Positions 35,611-44,628 are shown, counted from the stretch's first letter. The stretch is 64,000 nucleotides of DNA from Mucilaginibacter sp. OK283 (GCF_900110415.1 NZ_FODR01000003.1:124001-188000), one strand, 5' to 3'. The notes: generated by a model not told the origin, from the sequence alone. Program-made: numbers and translations.

Positions 35611-36948
35611 ATGTGTAACATTTTTTCAATAAACAGTCGCCATAAAAACAGTTGGCGGCTGTTTATTTTTGCAACTATTTTTGCTGTTACAGCATTAAGG
35701 TCAACAATTGCCGCCGCGCATCAAACGCCAAATACGCTTGTTTTTTTAGATGCAAGTCCTCATAGGGTTGCACTTGAGCTGCAAATGCCGCTATCAGAAC
35801 TGGAACTTGCTTTTGGCAACAATATATCTAAAAATCCGGAAACGCTTATCGAAAAATTCGGGCCTCAATTAACAGAATACCTCAAAGCCCACATTCATGC
35901 CTACACAAAAAAAGCTACTCCATGGAATGTTGAAGTAGAAGCTTTGAGGATGGACAAAGGAAAATACATCGAGAACGGCATCGATTATTGGGAAGTAGTT
36001 GCCAGGGTAGTTATCATACCGCTGCCGGGCGAGAGTACCCGGAAGTTTATGCTCGATTATGATGTGATTATGCACCAGGTTGTTAACCATGCAGCCCTTG
36101 TTTCTATCCGCAGCGATTGGGAGGCAGGAAATTTAAATACCTCGTCGGCAGATGCAATGGTAATCAGCTGGAATACCAAAGATAACGTGATATATCCTTT
36201 GGAAATAAATTTACAGCAGGGAAGCTGGTTTAAAGGTTTCAATAGCATGCTTGCTTTAGGCATGCAGCACATCAAGGAGGGAACCGATCACCTGTTGTTC
36301 CTGATTGTGCTATTGCTGCCATCTATGCTTTTACCTGTTAAAAAGCATTGGGGTGGTTTTGGCGGCGTTAAATGCAGCCTCAGGAACTTATTAAAAATTG
36401 TAACGGCGTTTACCATCGGTCATTCTGTTACCTTGCTATTGGGAGCTTTAGGTTGGCTCAGCCTCCCCGCGCAACTGGTAGAAGTATTGATCGCCGTTTC
36501 TATCCTGGTTTCGGCGGTACATGCCATCTATCCTATATTTCCTGGCAGGGAGGCCCTGGTAGCAGCAGGTTTCGGGCTTATACACGGATTGGCATTTGCT
36601 TCGGTTTTGTCTAATCTTAATTTGACTGCCCTCACATTGACGCTAAGCATCCTTGGCTTTAATATTGGTATCGAAGTGATGCAGTTGTTTGTAATCGCCA
36701 TTATCGTTCCATGGCTGATGCTGATGAGCAGGACGTTGGTTTATCCTTTTTTCAGAACCGGCGCCGCCATACTGGCTGGTGTAGCGGCTTTGGCCTGGAT
36801 GGCCGAAAGGGTTTTCAATCAGCCTAACCTGATTACCCAGGTGATACTAAAATTTACCAGCTACGAATTGTGGTTAGTATTTGCTGTCGCAATATTTTCT
36901 GTTACCGCATTTCTATCGGCCCGATTTAAAAAAGCGCTGTTTGTTTAA
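35611..36948 (+). CDS. HupE/UreJ-family membrane protein with periplasmic domain
   Basis: A protein of 445 residues. A signal peptide or first membrane segment (about 17-37) is followed by a periplasmic domain of about 190 residues. Six or seven membrane segments then begin at about 205 with MQHIKEGTDHLLFL, which carries the HxxxGxDH motif of HupE/UreJ permeases. Characterised HupE/UreJ proteins import Ni2+ or Co2+ for hydrogenase or urease; neither enzyme is seen here. The His and Asp residues in helix 1, AFTIGHSVTLLLG and FGLIHGLAFA line the likely metal path. It lies between the DUF3500 and TonB receptor genes, so outer- and inner-membrane transport would be coupled. Confidence 0.82.
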   Translation: MCNIFSINSRHKNSWRLFIFATIFAVTALRSTIAAAHQTPNTLVFLDASPHRVALELQMPLSELELAFGNNISKNPETLIEKFGPQLTEYLKAHIHAYTKKATPWNVEVEALRMDKGKYIENGIDYWEVVARVVIIPLPGESTRKFMLDYDVIMHQVVNHAALVSIRSDWEAGNLNTSSADAMVISWNTKDNVIYPLEINLQQGSWFKGFNSMLALGMQHIKEGTDHLLFLIVLLLPSMLLPVKKHWGGFGGVKCSLRNLLKIVTAFTIGHSVTLLLGALGWLSLPAQLVEVLIAVSILVSAVHAIYPIFPGREALVAAGFGLIHGLAFASVLSNLNLTALTLTLSILGFNIGIEVMQLFVIAIIVPWLMLMSRTLVYPFFRTGAAILAGVAALAWMAERVFNQPNLITQVILKFTSYELWLVFAVAIFSVTAFLSARFKKALFV

Positions 36949-36963
36949 TAACCCTTTCATTTT

Positions 36964-39228
36964 ATGCGTAGTTGCCTGCTTATCGCTGTTCTGTTAATTT
37001 GTAGCCGTCACTCGTTTTCGCAAACAAGTCATTTAACAGGCAGGGTAATTGACAGTGCCACACAAGTTCCGTTAAAAGGTGTAACTATTATGCTGCAACC
37101 GGGGAACAAAACCGGTATTACTGATGAAACAGGCCGATTCTTTTATCAAAGCATACCTGTATCAGTTAAAACTATTTCTATAACTGCAATTGGCTATCAA
37201 AAAGAAACCTTGCTGCTAAGTGATTTCAGGAACGGACAGGTAATTGTTATTAGCCAGCAGCAAACACAGCTGAGCGATGTGATTATAACGGCCAATGCGG
37301 CCAACCCTTATAAAGTCATCAGCGAGACTGACATCAAAATGAGGGGAGTAGCTAATTCGCAGGAGATGCTGCGTATAGTGCCAGGCCTGTTCATAGGCCA
37401 GCACCAGGGCGGCGGTAAAGCCGAACAGATTTTTCTGCGCGGTTTTGATAATGACCATGGTACCGATATCAATTTGAGCGTTGATTATATGCCGGTAAAT
37501 ATGGTTTCGCAGGCACATGGCCAGGGTTATGCCGACAGTCATTTTATTATCCCCGAAACGATAGAAAGCACCAACTATCAAAAAGGGATGTATAATGTGG
37601 ATAAAGGCGACCTGGCCGTGACCGGCTTTGTGAACTTTAACACTGCCAACGCGATTGACGCTAACCAGGTTAAAATAGAAGGCGGACAGTTTAATACCTA
37701 CAGGGTGTTCGGCATGGTTAACCTGCTTGGCCAAAAAGCTAAAGCCAATAACCAGTCCTGGTATGCCGCTTCGGAATACCGGTACAGCGACAGTTATTTT
37801 GATAACCCGCAACATTTTAAACGCTTTAACTTTTTTACCAAATATCATGGCCGGCTAAACGCCAACAACTGGCTAACCGTTAGTGCATCCACTTTCTATA
37901 GCGCATGGAAAGCATCCGGGCAGATCCCGGAAAGCGCGGTAAGCGATGGCACCATCGGGTTTTACGGCGCACTTGACCCCAACGAGGGCGGAGTAACCTC
38001 GCGTACCAACTTGAACGCACAGCTTTTAACCCGGCTGTCGAATCATGACATCGTCAAAAACCAACTCTACTATTCGCGCTATAAATTTGACCTGCATACC
38101 AATTTTACATTTTACCTGGTAGATACAGTTAACGGTGACGAGATCCGTCAGCGGGAAACACGCAATTTGTATGGCTATAACGGCAGCTACCAGCATGAAG
38201 GCTATATTGGGAATACTAAACTGACAACGGAAGCGGGAATTAATACCCGGCTGGATATGACCAAAGGTTCAGAATTATCGCATACCGTCAACAACTTCAC
38301 GGTTATCGATCCGGTTAAATTGGGTGATATTACCGAACTGGGTGCCGGAGCCTACCTGGGTGAAACATTTCAATTCAGTTCAAAATTCTCGATGAACGCA
38401 GGGGTAAGGTTTGATCAGTTTTATTACAGGTATAACAATAAACTGGCCACTGATAGTACGCTTAATGGTATCGGTGTGTATACCGCCAATAATAATATAG
38501 TTAGTCCCAAGCTGAATTTTTACTACCGTGTTAACGATAAAACCGAATTGTATTTATTAACCGGCAAAGGCTTCCATTCTAATGATACCCGGGTGGTAGT
38601 TGCGCAGGGAGGTTTGCAAACCCTGCCCGCAGCATATGGTGCCGATTTGGGTACGGTATTTAAACCGGCCAAAAACCTGTTGTTCAACGCTGCGTTGTGG
38701 TATAGTTACCTGCAAAAAGAATATGTATACGCAGGCGATGGAGGTTCGGTAGAATTTAGCGGCCGCACCCGCCGCATTGGTTTAGACCTGTCTGGCCGTT
38801 ACCAGCCGCTTAAATCCCTGTATTTCGACGCAGATGTAAATTACGCCCACGGCAGGTCGCTGGACGACCCGGCCGGAGCAAATTATATTCCTTTAGCACC
38901 GGTTTGGAGTAGTACCGGCGGTATAAACTACACTTTTAAAAACGGCTTCAACGGCAGTTTGCGCTACCGGTATCTGGCTGACCGCGCGGCGAATGCCGAC
39001 TATAGCCTGGTTGCCAAAGGTTATTTTATCAACGACCTGGTATTAAATTATACCAGGCCCAAATACGAAATTGGCTTAACCATAAATAACCTGTTTAATG
39101 TGCAGTGGAAAGAAACCCAGTTTGAAACGGTTACCCGGTTAAAAAACCAGGCACCGGTTGATGGGATTGCTTTTACTGCCGGAACCAAATTTGCAGCTTT
39201 GCTGCATCTCAGTTACTTTTTTAAATAA
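36964..39228 (+). CDS. TonB-dependent outer-membrane receptor
   Basis: A protein of 754 residues with a signal peptide (about 1-20, ending SFSQ) and a carboxypeptidase-regulatory-like domain (about 22-105; LTGRVIDSATQVPLKGVTI). The plug domain has NSQEMLRIVPGLFIGQHQGG and QIFLRGFDNDHGTDI, and a 22-strand barrel ends in HLSYFFK. The length is typical for a siderophore- or metal-type receptor and shorter than SusC proteins; no SusD gene follows. It is the last gene of the DUF3500-HupE operon, with 15 bases between stop and start. The plug is rich in His and Asp (DNDHGTD, HGQGYADSHF), which would suit a metal ligand. Confidence 0.87.
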   Translation: MRSCLLIAVLLICSRHSFSQTSHLTGRVIDSATQVPLKGVTIMLQPGNKTGITDETGRFFYQSIPVSVKTISITAIGYQKETLLLSDFRNGQVIVISQQQTQLSDVIITANAANPYKVISETDIKMRGVANSQEMLRIVPGLFIGQHQGGGKAEQIFLRGFDNDHGTDINLSVDYMPVNMVSQAHGQGYADSHFIIPETIESTNYQKGMYNVDKGDLAVTGFVNFNTANAIDANQVKIEGGQFNTYRVFGMVNLLGQKAKANNQSWYAASEYRYSDSYFDNPQHFKRFNFFTKYHGRLNANNWLTVSASTFYSAWKASGQIPESAVSDGTIGFYGALDPNEGGVTSRTNLNAQLLTRLSNHDIVKNQLYYSRYKFDLHTNFTFYLVDTVNGDEIRQRETRNLYGYNGSYQHEGYIGNTKLTTEAGINTRLDMTKGSELSHTVNNFTVIDPVKLGDITELGAGAYLGETFQFSSKFSMNAGVRFDQFYYRYNNKLATDSTLNGIGVYTANNNIVSPKLNFYYRVNDKTELYLLTGKGFHSNDTRVVVAQGGLQTLPAAYGADLGTVFKPAKNLLFNAALWYSYLQKEYVYAGDGGSVEFSGRTRRIGLDLSGRYQPLKSLYFDADVNYAHGRSLDDPAGANYIPLAPVWSSTGGINYTFKNGFNGSLRYRYLADRAANADYSLVAKGYFINDLVLNYTRPKYEIGLTINNLFNVQWKETQFETVTRLKNQAPVDGIAFTAGTKFAALLHLSYFFK

Positions 39229-39314
39229 ATTGCTTCAAACGTAATTTTGATTTTTGCCGAAAAGAAAAAAGCCCCGTGAGTGACGGTGGTTAAACCTGAA
39301 GATGGTATATTCTT

Positions 39315-40043
39315 TTATAAATACAAATTCACCATTTGCTTCCAATATCGTGGCCGGTGCGCATAATTATCCCAAATGTATAATTGGTGTGGAATGCTTT
39401 TGCCTGTAAGCAAGTCGCTAAAGTCGCGGTTGCTGTGTACAAATGGGTCTGTTTCGCCCACTGCCATAATGATCTCGATTTTACGAATGGCATCTAAAAT
39501 GGCTCCATCATGCAGGTTGGCCATAAATTGCTGGGGCATATTAAAATAAATATCCTCATCGCGATAGCCATCAAACAGATCTTTAAAATCGTCTATTTGC
39601 AGCGTAAGATCAAAACGCCCGCTCATACATATTACTTTCTTGAAAACAGATGGGTGTTTCATAGCTATATTGATGGCATGGAATGATCCCATACTACACC
39701 CGGCAACTTCAAAGTAATCGCCGCCATTTTGGTTTTGCATGAAGGGTAAAACCTCGGTAAGAATGTACTGTTCGTATTGCAAATGCCGCGCTATACGTGT
39801 GGCCGGATGCACCCAGTGGTTATAAAAACTTTCGGTATCAATACTATCTACACAAAAAAGCTGCAGCTCGCCATTTTCAATTTTGGTTTGCAGCGCTTCA
39901 ACTATCCCCCAGTTTTCGTAGTCATAAAACCGCGCCATCCGGGTGGGAAAAAATAACACGGCCCTGCCTGCATGACCAAATACCAATAGCTCCATAGTAC
40001 GATGTAAATTGGCGCTAAACCATTTGTGGTATCCTCTGTTCAT
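39315..40043 (-). CDS. Alpha/beta-hydrolase, putative esterase family
   Basis: A protein of 242 residues from ATG 40043 (MNRGYHKWFS); the longer frame uses a TTG at 40076. It has the esterase-D-like fold with nucleophile Ser in AGCSMGSFHA (about 120), candidate Asp in VGETDPFVHS and catalytic His in NYAHRPRYW. No signal peptide, so it is probably cytosolic. Members hydrolyse short acyl esters or trehalose/feruloyl-type esters; the substrate is unknown. It lies 70 bases after the SGNH hydrolase gene on the same strand, so both may be cotranscribed. Confidence 0.8.
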   Translation of the reverse strand: MNRGYHKWFSANLHRTMELLVFGHAGRAVLFFPTRMARFYDYENWGIVEALQTKIENGELQLFCVDSIDTESFYNHWVHPATRIARHLQYEQYILTEVLPFMQNQNGGDYFEVAGCSMGSFHAINIAMKHPSVFKKVICMSGRFDLTLQIDDFKDLFDGYRDEDIYFNMPQQFMANLHDGAILDAIRKIEIIMAVGETDPFVHSNRDFSDLLTGKSIPHQLYIWDNYAHRPRYWKQMVNLYL

Positions 40044-40112
40044 TTGTGGCCCGGCCTTTTGCTGCGAAATTTCCAAAACAAATGTTAATCAAAATTAAAT
40101 AAATGGTAATGC

Positions 40113-40703
40113 TTATTTGTTAATATTAGCTGTAATAACCTGTTTCCATAACTGGTAACCAAGCGGGCTTAAATGCAGCCCATCGCCTACAAAATATTCT
40201 TTTTTAGGGTAGCCTTTGGCGTCAATCATCTCTTTATAGATGTTAATAAATCGCCAGTTGTTGGTATTTTTAACAATTTCGGTCTCGATAAGATTATTGG
40301 CATATTTAAATTTATCAATGATGTTCCACCGGCTAAGGCTTGGTTTTAATGAAACATAATAGCAGGGCAAATCACCAAAACGGTGATGCACTTTGGCAAC
40401 CAGTTGCTGAAAAAATATAAAAACTTCTTCGGGATGGCGGCCATCGCCCAAATCGTTGTCGCCGGCGTATATTACCAGTCTTTTGGGGCTGTAGCTTTCC
40501 ATTACCCGGTCAAAAAACCAAACGCAGGCAGCCAGTGTCGAGCCGCCAAAACCCAGGTTTGTGGGTTTTAATTCCTTAAAATCGTCCTTAAGGCTTGTCC
40601 ACATCCTTACCGACGAACTGCCATAAAAAATAGTTTCGGGTTCGTATTCCTTGTTCCTGCTAACTTTTTCAAGCTGCTTTATATCTTCTTCGTACCAGTA
40701 CAT
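40113..40703 (-). CDS. SGNH/GDSL-family hydrolase
   Basis: A protein of 196 residues with all SGNH blocks: nucleophile Ser in YGSSSVRMW (about 29), Gly in NLGFGGST, Asn in YAGDNDLGDG, and the Asp-x-x-His pair in DGLHLSPLGY near the C-terminus. No signal peptide. These are esterases or lipases acting on small acylated substrates, such as platelet-activating-factor-like or sugar esters. Transcribed towards the alpha/beta-hydrolase gene. Family certain, substrate unknown. Confidence 0.87.
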   Translation of the reverse strand: MYWYEEDIKQLEKVSRNKEYEPETIFYGSSSVRMWTSLKDDFKELKPTNLGFGGSTLAACVWFFDRVMESYSPKRLVIYAGDNDLGDGRHPEEVFIFFQQLVAKVHHRFGDLPCYYVSLKPSLSRWNIIDKFKYANNLIETEIVKNTNNWRFINIYKEMIDAKGYPKKEYFVGDGLHLSPLGYQLWKQVITANINK

Positions 40704-40801
40704 TAAACTATTTTAGTGTGTGCAATTAATTAATGGTTGTAAATTACTCAATTAATTTAATTACAGGCACAGCGCTTGCTTCAAAATGAAAATTGCAGTG
40801 C

Positions 40802-41302
40802 TTAGTAAAGCTCAAATTTGCGGGTATAAATCAATTTATCGGCGTAATAGATATTCAATTGCCAGGTGCCTTTTATTACTTCAAAGTCATTATCGAGTGC
40901 GTAGGTGCTTGCATCGGTTGCATTTACGGCTATATCGATTGGGTACCTTACACTTTTAAATGATTCTTTTTTCGCAGTGTCTACAATCTCTGCGGGGAAA
41001 ACCCATTCAATATCTAACCTTGCAATATTGCCATGCTTTCCGGTTATTTTATATTCAACACCAAATTGGGTTCCTTTTTTAGCCTCAATTCTGTTTGTCT
41101 TTTTACCGAATACCTGATTTGCAATAATGGAATGATCACCCGATGGTGAACCAGGCATCTCTTCTTTAAAAACTGTTGTTGATGTTGCCGGGCCAAAAGT
41201 GATTTCAGTGAACTTTACCCGCGGGGCTGTTTGTTGAGCGCCAACATTTAAGCAACCCAAAAATGAAAGGAGCAAAAATGCAAACAATGTGATTTTGGTC
41301 AT
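40802..41302 (-). CDS. Exported DUF3859-type protein
   Basis: A protein of 166 residues with a signal peptide (about 1-22, ending NVGAQ). The mature part is one beta-sandwich: GTQFGVEYKITG, then IEWVFP, then VIKGTWQLNIYYADKLIYTRKFEL. This follows the DUF3859 pattern in which the final strands describe a 'W-x-hydrophobic-x-hydrophobic' edge. Probably periplasmic; function unknown. It stands alone, with about 100 bases to the SGNH hydrolase gene. Confidence 0.65.
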   Translation of the reverse strand: MTKITLFAFLLLSFLGCLNVGAQQTAPRVKFTEITFGPATSTTVFKEEMPGSPSGDHSIIANQVFGKKTNRIEAKKGTQFGVEYKITGKHGNIARLDIEWVFPAEIVDTAKKESFKSVRYPIDIAVNATDASTYALDNDFEVIKGTWQLNIYYADKLIYTRKFELY

Positions 41303-41481
41303 GATATAAGGTTATATATTTCGGGGGCAATATAGTACTTTCATATATCTTGTATATTAACCAAGTAGGTAGTTACCACGACCGCGCGCCGGCGTGGCCT
41401 GATATACTTTAACCAGGAAGCCGATGAACCGACCCTTAGGAATAGTACTTAAGCCCATGATTTGGGCATCAGGAGGGCAGG

Positions 41482-42222
41482 TTACTTCAAATTAGGAAAA
41501 GGTATCCGGTACGAAACCGAAAGCTTTTGTCCGTTAACTAAAACAGCCTGGTTTTCTTTTAAGGACGAGTTTAGTTTGATGAAAGCCGGAAAGTATTTTT
41601 TATCCAGGTAAACGCTATATAAATCGTCGCCCCTTTTTATGGTTGTTTTGTTTTTGAGATCGGGCCACGCAGCTGGCCAGGCCAATGGTTTTTCGGGAGA
41701 ATGGCTGTAGTTTGTCAGCATCACCTCAATACTATCCGGCAACCATTCTTTAGCCCCGCCATGTTGATATTTGATAAGGTTATTAAAAACATTAATAAAA
41801 CAGGCTGGCGCTTTATCGCGGTCGGGCGCCCAACGCAACTGTCCGTAGACGCTAATGATTTTCACAGAATCGAGATTAAGAAACAATTTAGCAGTAGGCT
41901 GATCCGTTGCTATAGAAACGTCGATGTGTTTAGGTAGTTTTTTCAAACAATCACTGATACCCAGGTTATTAATGGTTTGCAACAGGTCCTCATGGCTTAG
42001 ATTAACCTCGTAGTATTCGGCTTTATCATCTGCCGGTTTTTTGTAAATCACTTGCCCGTTTTCGTAGATAGCGATAGTAGGTGAATCGGACCCCACAACC
42101 ATTAGCCATGGATTGGTTTCTGTCAATACCACCAACGGAGATCCGTATCCCGTTTTGTGTTGTGGTTTGCAAGAGATGGCTACAATACAGATCGATAACA
42201 GAAGTAGTAAAATTTTCTTCAT
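41482..42222 (-). CDS. Hypothetical lipoprotein
   Basis: A protein of 246 residues with lipobox VAISC (Cys about 18). I do not recognise the family. The visible pattern is mixed alpha/beta with IAIYENGQVIYKK early and a strand-rich C-terminus ending VSYRIPFPNLK. It resembles other Bacteroidota lipoproteins that evaluate a percentage-like 'output' after an ENGQ turn, but I cannot name a domain. It begins 26 bases after the first DUF1801 gene on the same strand and could be the last member of that string. Confidence 0.6.
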   Translation of the reverse strand: MKKILLLLLSICIVAISCKPQHKTGYGSPLVVLTETNPWLMVVGSDSPTIAIYENGQVIYKKPADDKAEYYEVNLSHEDLLQTINNLGISDCLKKLPKHIDVSIATDQPTAKLFLNLDSVKIISVYGQLRWAPDRDKAPACFINVFNNLIKYQHGGAKEWLPDSIEVMLTNYSHSPEKPLAWPAAWPDLKNKTTIKRGDDLYSVYLDKKYFPAFIKLNSSLKENQAVLVNGQKLSVSYRIPFPNLK

Positions 42223-42248
42223 GATGTTTAAGTAACACTATAACTTAT

Positions 42249-42617
42249 TTACCTGATCTTTATTACGCCCGTTTTATACAAGTCAATAGCCAGCTTCAAA
42301 ATTGCCTCAATAGTTTCAACCGGCAAATCCTCATCGGCATCAAAAAGCATAATTTTCATGCGTGCCCGTTTTTCGATGATCAGCCCGGGATGATCAAAAT
42401 GTTTGCCTTCAACAATGCCGATATAAGGCTGCAGCAATTTTTTATGCACCCACAGGTAGCAAAACATTTTGCCTTTATAGCAAAAAAATGGCATCCCATA
42501 TTTCCAGGCCGCGGTTATATCGGCATCCTGTTTCAGTATAATCCGGCGCAGGGCCAACAGGCAACTTTTTACCGGTTCGGTTTGTTGAAGGTAGAAATTA
42601 TCAAGTGGGGTAGGCAT
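42249..42617 (-). CDS. DUF1801 protein (copy A)
   Basis: A protein of 122 residues, soluble. DUF1801 pattern: FYLQQTEPVKSCLLALRRII, then AWKYGMPFFCYKGKMFCYLW, GKHFDHPGL and a closing helix. DUF1801 folds resemble the YdhG family; their biochemical role is not settled. It ends the run DUF1801-NADAR-DUF1801 with a 3-base gap, so translation is coupled. It shares the KGKMFCY core with copy B (43183-43539) and clearly arose by duplication. Confidence 0.8.
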   Translation of the reverse strand: MPTPLDNFYLQQTEPVKSCLLALRRIILKQDADITAAWKYGMPFFCYKGKMFCYLWVHKKLLQPYIGIVEGKHFDHPGLIIEKRARMKIMLFDADEDLPVETIEAILKLAIDLYKTGVIKIR

Positions 42618-42620
42618 ACA

Positions 42621-43181
42621 CTACTGCTTAACGCCTTTTAAAAAATCCCTCACTTCCATTAATGCAAAACCCAATAAGTTTGGTCCACGCCAGCTGTAGA
42701 TATCATTTATTCGTTCATCATCCTGCGCAAGGCCAATACCCCAAATGGTATCTACCGGGCTGGCTTCTACCAATACCCTGTCGCTGGTATTTATCAGGTA
42801 TTCGGCGAATTCGGGATGCTGGTTAAACTTGTGGATATTGCCGGTAACAACTATCTCAAACCGTTTTTGTGCCCATATAATTTCGTCGAACCCCAAAACC
42901 TGCCTGCCTAACTCTTTTACTTCACCGGGGCTGTTGGCGGCAATTATTTTGTCGCTGATTTTTGGATTGCCAAACAACATGGCTTTGTTGGCCATCATCC
43001 AGTGTTCGGCAGTTTTGTAGGTAATGCCATCAACCACAAAGGGCAATTCAAACCATTGGCTAAAACACGATTTATCAATTCCGGCCCGTTTGCTCCGGTG
43101 GCCCCAGAAGAACAGGTATTTAATATTGTCGCCGTTTTCAAATTTATCGGTCAGCCATTGTAGGCTATAGTTTTGTTCCAT
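42621..43181 (-). CDS. NADAR-family (YbiA-like) N-glycosidase
   Basis: A protein of 186 residues. The NADAR fold is shown by YLFFWGHRSK near the start, TYKTAEHWMMANKAMLFGN in the middle and DTIWGIGLAQDD with the closing NLLGFALMEVR. Known members cleave N-glycosidic bonds of riboflavin intermediates (YbiA) or remove ADP-ribose from guanine, and some serve as antitoxins to DarT-type ADP-ribosyltransferases. No DarT-like toxin is seen here. Its two neighbours are DUF1801 genes separated by 1 and 3 bases, an arrangement that suggests a shared job. The enzymatic family is firm; the substrate here is open. Confidence 0.85.
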   Translation of the reverse strand: MEQNYSLQWLTDKFENGDNIKYLFFWGHRSKRAGIDKSCFSQWFELPFVVDGITYKTAEHWMMANKAMLFGNPKISDKIIAANSPGEVKELGRQVLGFDEIIWAQKRFEIVVTGNIHKFNQHPEFAEYLINTSDRVLVEASPVDTIWGIGLAQDDERINDIYSWRGPNLLGFALMEVRDFLKGVKQ

Positions 43182-43182
43182 C

Positions 43183-43539
43183 TTATAAATCCCGTTTTAC
43201 CAATTCAATTGCCATATCCAAAACCTGTTTAATTGTATTTACAGGCAGCTCTTTCCCTGCATCCAATATCATTATTTTTATCCGCGACCGGTTTTCGAAA
43301 GTAAGGCCGGGGTGTTCCATCCGTTTGCCTTCACTGAAACCGATAAAGGGCTGTTGTCGTTTTTTATGCGTCCAGATATAGCAAAACATTTTTCCCTTGT
43401 ATAGAAAGAAAGGCATATTAAATTTCCAGGCGTTGGTAATGTCTTTATCGTGTTGCAGTATGATATCCCGCAAACTGATAAAATAACTCCTTAAAGGTTC
43501 GTCCTGTTGTATGTAAAAACTTTCCAGGTTTGTAGGCAT
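43183..43539 (-). CDS. DUF1801 protein (copy B)
   Basis: A protein of 118 residues, a paralogue of the gene at 42249-42617 across its whole length (FYIQQDEPLRSYFISLRDII, AWKFNMPFFLYKGKMFCYIW, KRMEHPGLTFENRSRIK). One base separates its stop from the start of NADAR. The duplicated DUF1801 genes flank NADAR rather than lying next to each other, so either duplication and insertion, or inheritance as a three-gene unit, is possible. Soluble; function unknown. Confidence 0.8.
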   Translation of the reverse strand: MPTNLESFYIQQDEPLRSYFISLRDIILQHDKDITNAWKFNMPFFLYKGKMFCYIWTHKKRQQPFIGFSEGKRMEHPGLTFENRSRIKIMILDAGKELPVNTIKQVLDMAIELVKRDL

Positions 43540-43541
43540 GG

Positions 43542-43947
43542 CTATATGACTGTTGGTTTGCGTTTAACAAATTTTGACGCTAAAAAAGCAAATAGCCCGA
43601 GTATTAACCCCGAGACCAGTCCAGAAAATATTCCCAACACAATCATCGCTGCTTTAGGCGGCATGGGTATTGCTTCATAATGGTACAAAACTGCTTCTGA
43701 ACCATGACGGAGCAGGTAAGTATCGAATAATATAAGGTGTGCGCCCGTTATCCAAACGGCGTTGATGACGCCTACCATAAAGCCATTTAAAAAATAGAGC
43801 GCTACACAATGTTTAGCAATTAAATAAGCACAAAGTATAAATATAGGCAGCCAAAAAAGTGCTTCAATGTGAAGGGATAATGTATACCGTAGCAGGGCCC
43901 ATTACCAGCCCGAATAGTGTTAGTTGCAGGATGAGTTTCCAATTCAT
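43542..43947 (-). pseudogene. Small membrane protein gene with a frameshift
   Basis: Starting at ATG 43947, the frame reads MNWKLILQLTLFGLVMGP and reaches TGA at 43864-43866. The next frame, entered at about 43871, continues without a stop through HIEALFWLPIFILCAYLIAK and NGFMVGVINAVW to 43542. Together they give a protein of about 134 residues with four hydrophobic helices, the layout of a small Bacteroidota membrane protein family I know without a name. One base too many (or two too few) near 43867-43873 breaks it. It may be a true pseudogene or a sequence error. It lies in the NADAR string. Confidence 0.6.
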
Positions 43948-43980
43948 TTTTACTTATAATTTTCAGGCTAAACGAAATAC

Positions 43981-44628
43981 TTAAGCAGCCATGGTGGGAA
44001 TAATTGATGAAATGATAAGCGTAGCAATGCATAGTGCTAATATAAAACAGACAAATAATTTGACATCATCCAACGTGCGGCCTTCTTTTAAAATCAACTC
44101 CCTGAAAGGCGCTATAAAAATTAGACCCAAACAAATCAGGATCATATACACTGATGAAAGTCGTGGCCCGGTGTGAAAGTATTGGTCTTGTTTTAATACA
44201 ATAACGCGATAAAAATTGGGCAGTAAAATAGCATTCCAACCAATTATGATTAATATTATAGCCGGCAGCTTTATGGCGAAGCCCCCCTGGGCTTGTAAAT
44301 TAAGGATGTTGGCTTCAACATCTGGCGGCAATGCCGATTTGTTATTCAGGAAACCGGTTCGCGCTATCTGTTCCATCAACTCACGCGCGTCACCAAATGA
44401 TTTAAATATAACAGGTGTTCTATAATTATTTACAGTATGGTTTATGCGGATGCCGCCGCTATCAGATGGTTCGATTGATATCAGATCAGCCGGCCTGAAA
44501 TGCAGCGTACATAACGAGATATTTAAGCTCAGCTGGGTTTCGTTCACTGTCAGTTTTGCAAAAGGCCAGGTTGCCCGTAAGGAAGCGTAATTGCCGCCGC
44601 CAGTTTGTTTAAATTGGTAAGTATTCAT
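43981..44628 (-). CDS. Hypothetical membrane protein with three C-terminal helices
   Basis: A protein of 215 residues. The N-terminal half (about 1-115) is soluble and beta-rich (YASLRATWPFAKLTVNETQL, DLISIEPSDSGGIRI), resembling a PH-like domain. The C-terminal half has three membrane segments (about 120-138, 155-175 and 187-210). Family not recognised. It is the first gene of the minus-strand run that leads into the frameshifted membrane gene and the DUF1801-NADAR genes. Confidence 0.6.
   Translation of the reverse strand: MNTYQFKQTGGGNYASLRATWPFAKLTVNETQLSLNISLCTLHFRPADLISIEPSDSGGIRINHTVNNYRTPVIFKSFGDARELMEQIARTGFLNNKSALPPDVEANILNLQAQGGFAIKLPAIILIIIGWNAILLPNFYRVIVLKQDQYFHTGPRLSSVYMILICLGLIFIAPFRELILKEGRTLDDVKLFVCFILALCIATLIISSIIPTMAA

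Noticed and set aside
35611-36948. HupE gene as evidence for a nearby hydrogenase or urease
   Set aside because: No such enzyme subunit occurs in the window, and HupE-like proteins also occur in operons without them.
41330-41480. Small RNA or regulatory element after the DUF3859 gene
   Set aside because: Only a 5-bp hairpin (GCCCA/TGGGC near 41454) can be seen, too little to support a call.
43820-44032. A 70-residue ORF starting MHCYAYHF as a gene
   Set aside because: It overlaps both the 215-residue gene end and the frameshifted membrane gene in another frame; the composition is not protein-like.
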